From: Paenibacillus pabuli NBRC 13638
GTDB lineage: Bacteria; Bacillota; Bacilli; Paenibacillales; Paenibacillaceae
Direction: 5' to 3'
NCBI RefSeq assembly: GCF_001514495.1
Contig: NZ_BCNM01000004.1
Span: 124,001 to 188,000 of the forward strand
DNA length: 64,000 bases
Shown: piece after piece, positions 63,290-64,000 of the stretch
How positions within the stretch are numbered: position 1 is the first letter of the stretch
How the letters are laid out: each line of letters opens with the position of its first letter
Notes under the pieces: model-generated
The model's input: the letters and a program-made list of their open reading frames with translations, nothing else
Told to the model about the DNA's origin: nothing
Databases searched by the model: none
Made by a program: the position numbers and the translations under genes

Positions 63290-63304
63290 TGATAATGATT
63301 ATCA
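63290..63304 (+). promoter_or_regulatory. Fur box, perfect 7-1-7 palindrome
   Basis: TGATAATGATTATCA matches the Bacillus Fur consensus TGATAAT-N-ATTATCA exactly. It begins two bases after TTGACA (63282-63287), so it fills the spacer of a likely promoter (weak -10 near 63306). Iron-loaded Fur would block the ABC gene 113 bp downstream. The rest of 62979-63416 shows only the operon terminator. Confidence 0.85.
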
Positions 63305-63416
63305 GTATCTTTAGAGTATAGAAACTTGTTGCGCCGGAAATACGCTGAACTATAATTTCGTTTTCGTTATCATAGCCGGAATACATAACCGGGATAAATG
63401 AGAGAGGGATGATCGC

Positions 63417-64000
63417 ATGTTTCGTCTGGAGACGTCCAAGCTGGATATCGCTTATGAGGAAAGACTGATTGTTGATAATCTGAATATTCAAATTCCCCAG
63501 GGAAAAATCACGGCACTTGTTGGAGCCAATGGTTCAGGAAAGTCTACCATTCTGAAAACCATGGCTCGGATCATGAATCCAAAAGCAGGTAGTGTTTTGC
63601 TCGACGGGAAATCCATCCATAAGCAGTCCACGCGTGAAGTTGCCAAACAGCTTGCGATTTTGCCACAGAATCCAACCGCTCCCGAAGGACTTACCGTAAC
63701 CGAACTCGTGTCCTACGGACGCTTTCCTTATCAAAAGGGTTTTGGTTCGATGCGTGCTGAAGACAAACGCATGATTGAATGGGCTATTGATGTGACAGGC
63801 ATGACGGAGTTCCATGATCGCCCGATCGATCAGCTGTCCGGTGGACAGCGTCAACGTGCCTGGATTGCCATGGCTCTTGCACAGGAGACAGACATCCTTT
63901 TCCTGGATGAGCCGACAACGTTCCTGGATATGGCTCACCAGCTGGAAGTACTGCAATTGCTGGAGCAGCTGAATGCCACAGCAAACCGTACGATCGTTAT
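63417..64000 (+). CDS. iron-siderophore ABC transporter ATP-binding protein (partial)
   Basis: The first 194 residues of a FecE/FhuC-type ATPase, cut by the window edge. Walker A GANGSGKST (about 38-46), Q-loop LPQNP, signature LSGGQRQR and Walker B LFLDEPTTFLD are present. The residues TTFLDMAHQLEVL are typical of iron-siderophore importers. GAGGG precedes the ATG at 63417. Control by Fur through the box at 63290 fits the role. Partner permease and binding-protein genes are expected beyond the edge. Confidence 0.92.
   Translation, partial: MFRLETSKLDIAYEERLIVDNLNIQIPQGKITALVGANGSGKSTILKTMARIMNPKAGSVLLDGKSIHKQSTREVAKQLAILPQNPTAPEGLTVTELVSYGRFPYQKGFGSMRAEDKRMIEWAIDVTGMTEFHDRPIDQLSGGQRQRAWIAMALAQETDILFLDEPTTFLDMAHQLEVLQLLEQLNATANRTIV

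Noticed and set aside
1..64000. tRNA, rRNA, CRISPR arrays, prophage or insertion sequence
   Set aside because: No cloverleaf, rRNA-like stretch, regular spacer-repeat array, integrase or transposase was seen in reading both strands.

Overview
The window looks like a chromosomal segment of a spore-forming Gram-positive bacterium, most likely Paenibacillus or a close relative. The signs are a GerA/GerK-type germinant-receptor operon, strong AGGAGG ribosome binding sites, frequent GTG/TTG starts, a PadR-DUF1700-DUF4097 cassette, BlaI/M56 regulation and roughly 50% GC. No rRNA, tRNA, phage, IS element or CRISPR array was seen. The genus call is inference from gene content.

Left part (1-23 kb): a partial MFS transporter diverges from a complete potABCD polyamine importer. 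Next come an intergenic region rich in palindromic repeats, a LiaF-like membrane protein, a CDF transporter, an SMI1/KNR4 protein, an extradiol dioxygenase with an overlapping esterase, a glyoxalase-fold protein, an XRE-cupin regulator, an SDR, and the DUF4097/DUF1700/PadR operon. A Rieske-tailed FAD oxidoreductase and a GH3 glycosidase with an unusual beta-trefoil-like insert follow. Then come the anaerobic ribonucleotide reductase nrdD-nrdG, with two NrdR-box-like sites upstream, a decayed hybrid sensor kinase, and a LacI regulator whose operator-like core recurs at the GH3 promoter.

Middle part (23-48 kb): an aldo/keto reductase, a diguanylate cyclase, and a Fur/PerR-type regulator overlapping a degenerate response-regulator-like protein, ahead of a catalase with a PerR-like box. 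These are followed by BlaI/M56/DoxX, pirin, a four-subunit spore germination receptor (A-C-D-B), a HemD-like protein, an SDR, a ThuA-like protein, and phasin-like/UbiB-like genes. A small gene-decay zone holds a chimeric ABC pseudogene and a truncated clostripain. A SulP transporter with a structured leader and a DEAD-box helicase with an RG/RS-rich tail complete this part.

Right part (47-63 kb): the most interesting locus is a co-directional operon of about 14.5 kb. It encodes an exported, membrane-anchored vWA protein; an 1129-residue tubulin/FtsZ-like protein with a GGTGSG loop; an 854-residue partner; a second vWA protein flanked by membrane helices; a small beta-rich protein; a zinc-ribbon P-loop GTPase (DO-GTPase2-like); and a 1077-residue GAP1-N2-like protein ending in a membrane helix and an acidic low-complexity tail. 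Upstream and divergent are a zinc-ribbon membrane protein and a 47-residue membrane peptide. The operon promoter carries four hexamers repeated every 11 bp directly upstream of a TATAAT box, which resembles OmpR/PhoP-family binding. I read the locus as a membrane-spanning, NTP-driven sensing or effector machine of unknown function. The window ends in a Fur-box-controlled siderophore ABC ATPase that runs off the edge.
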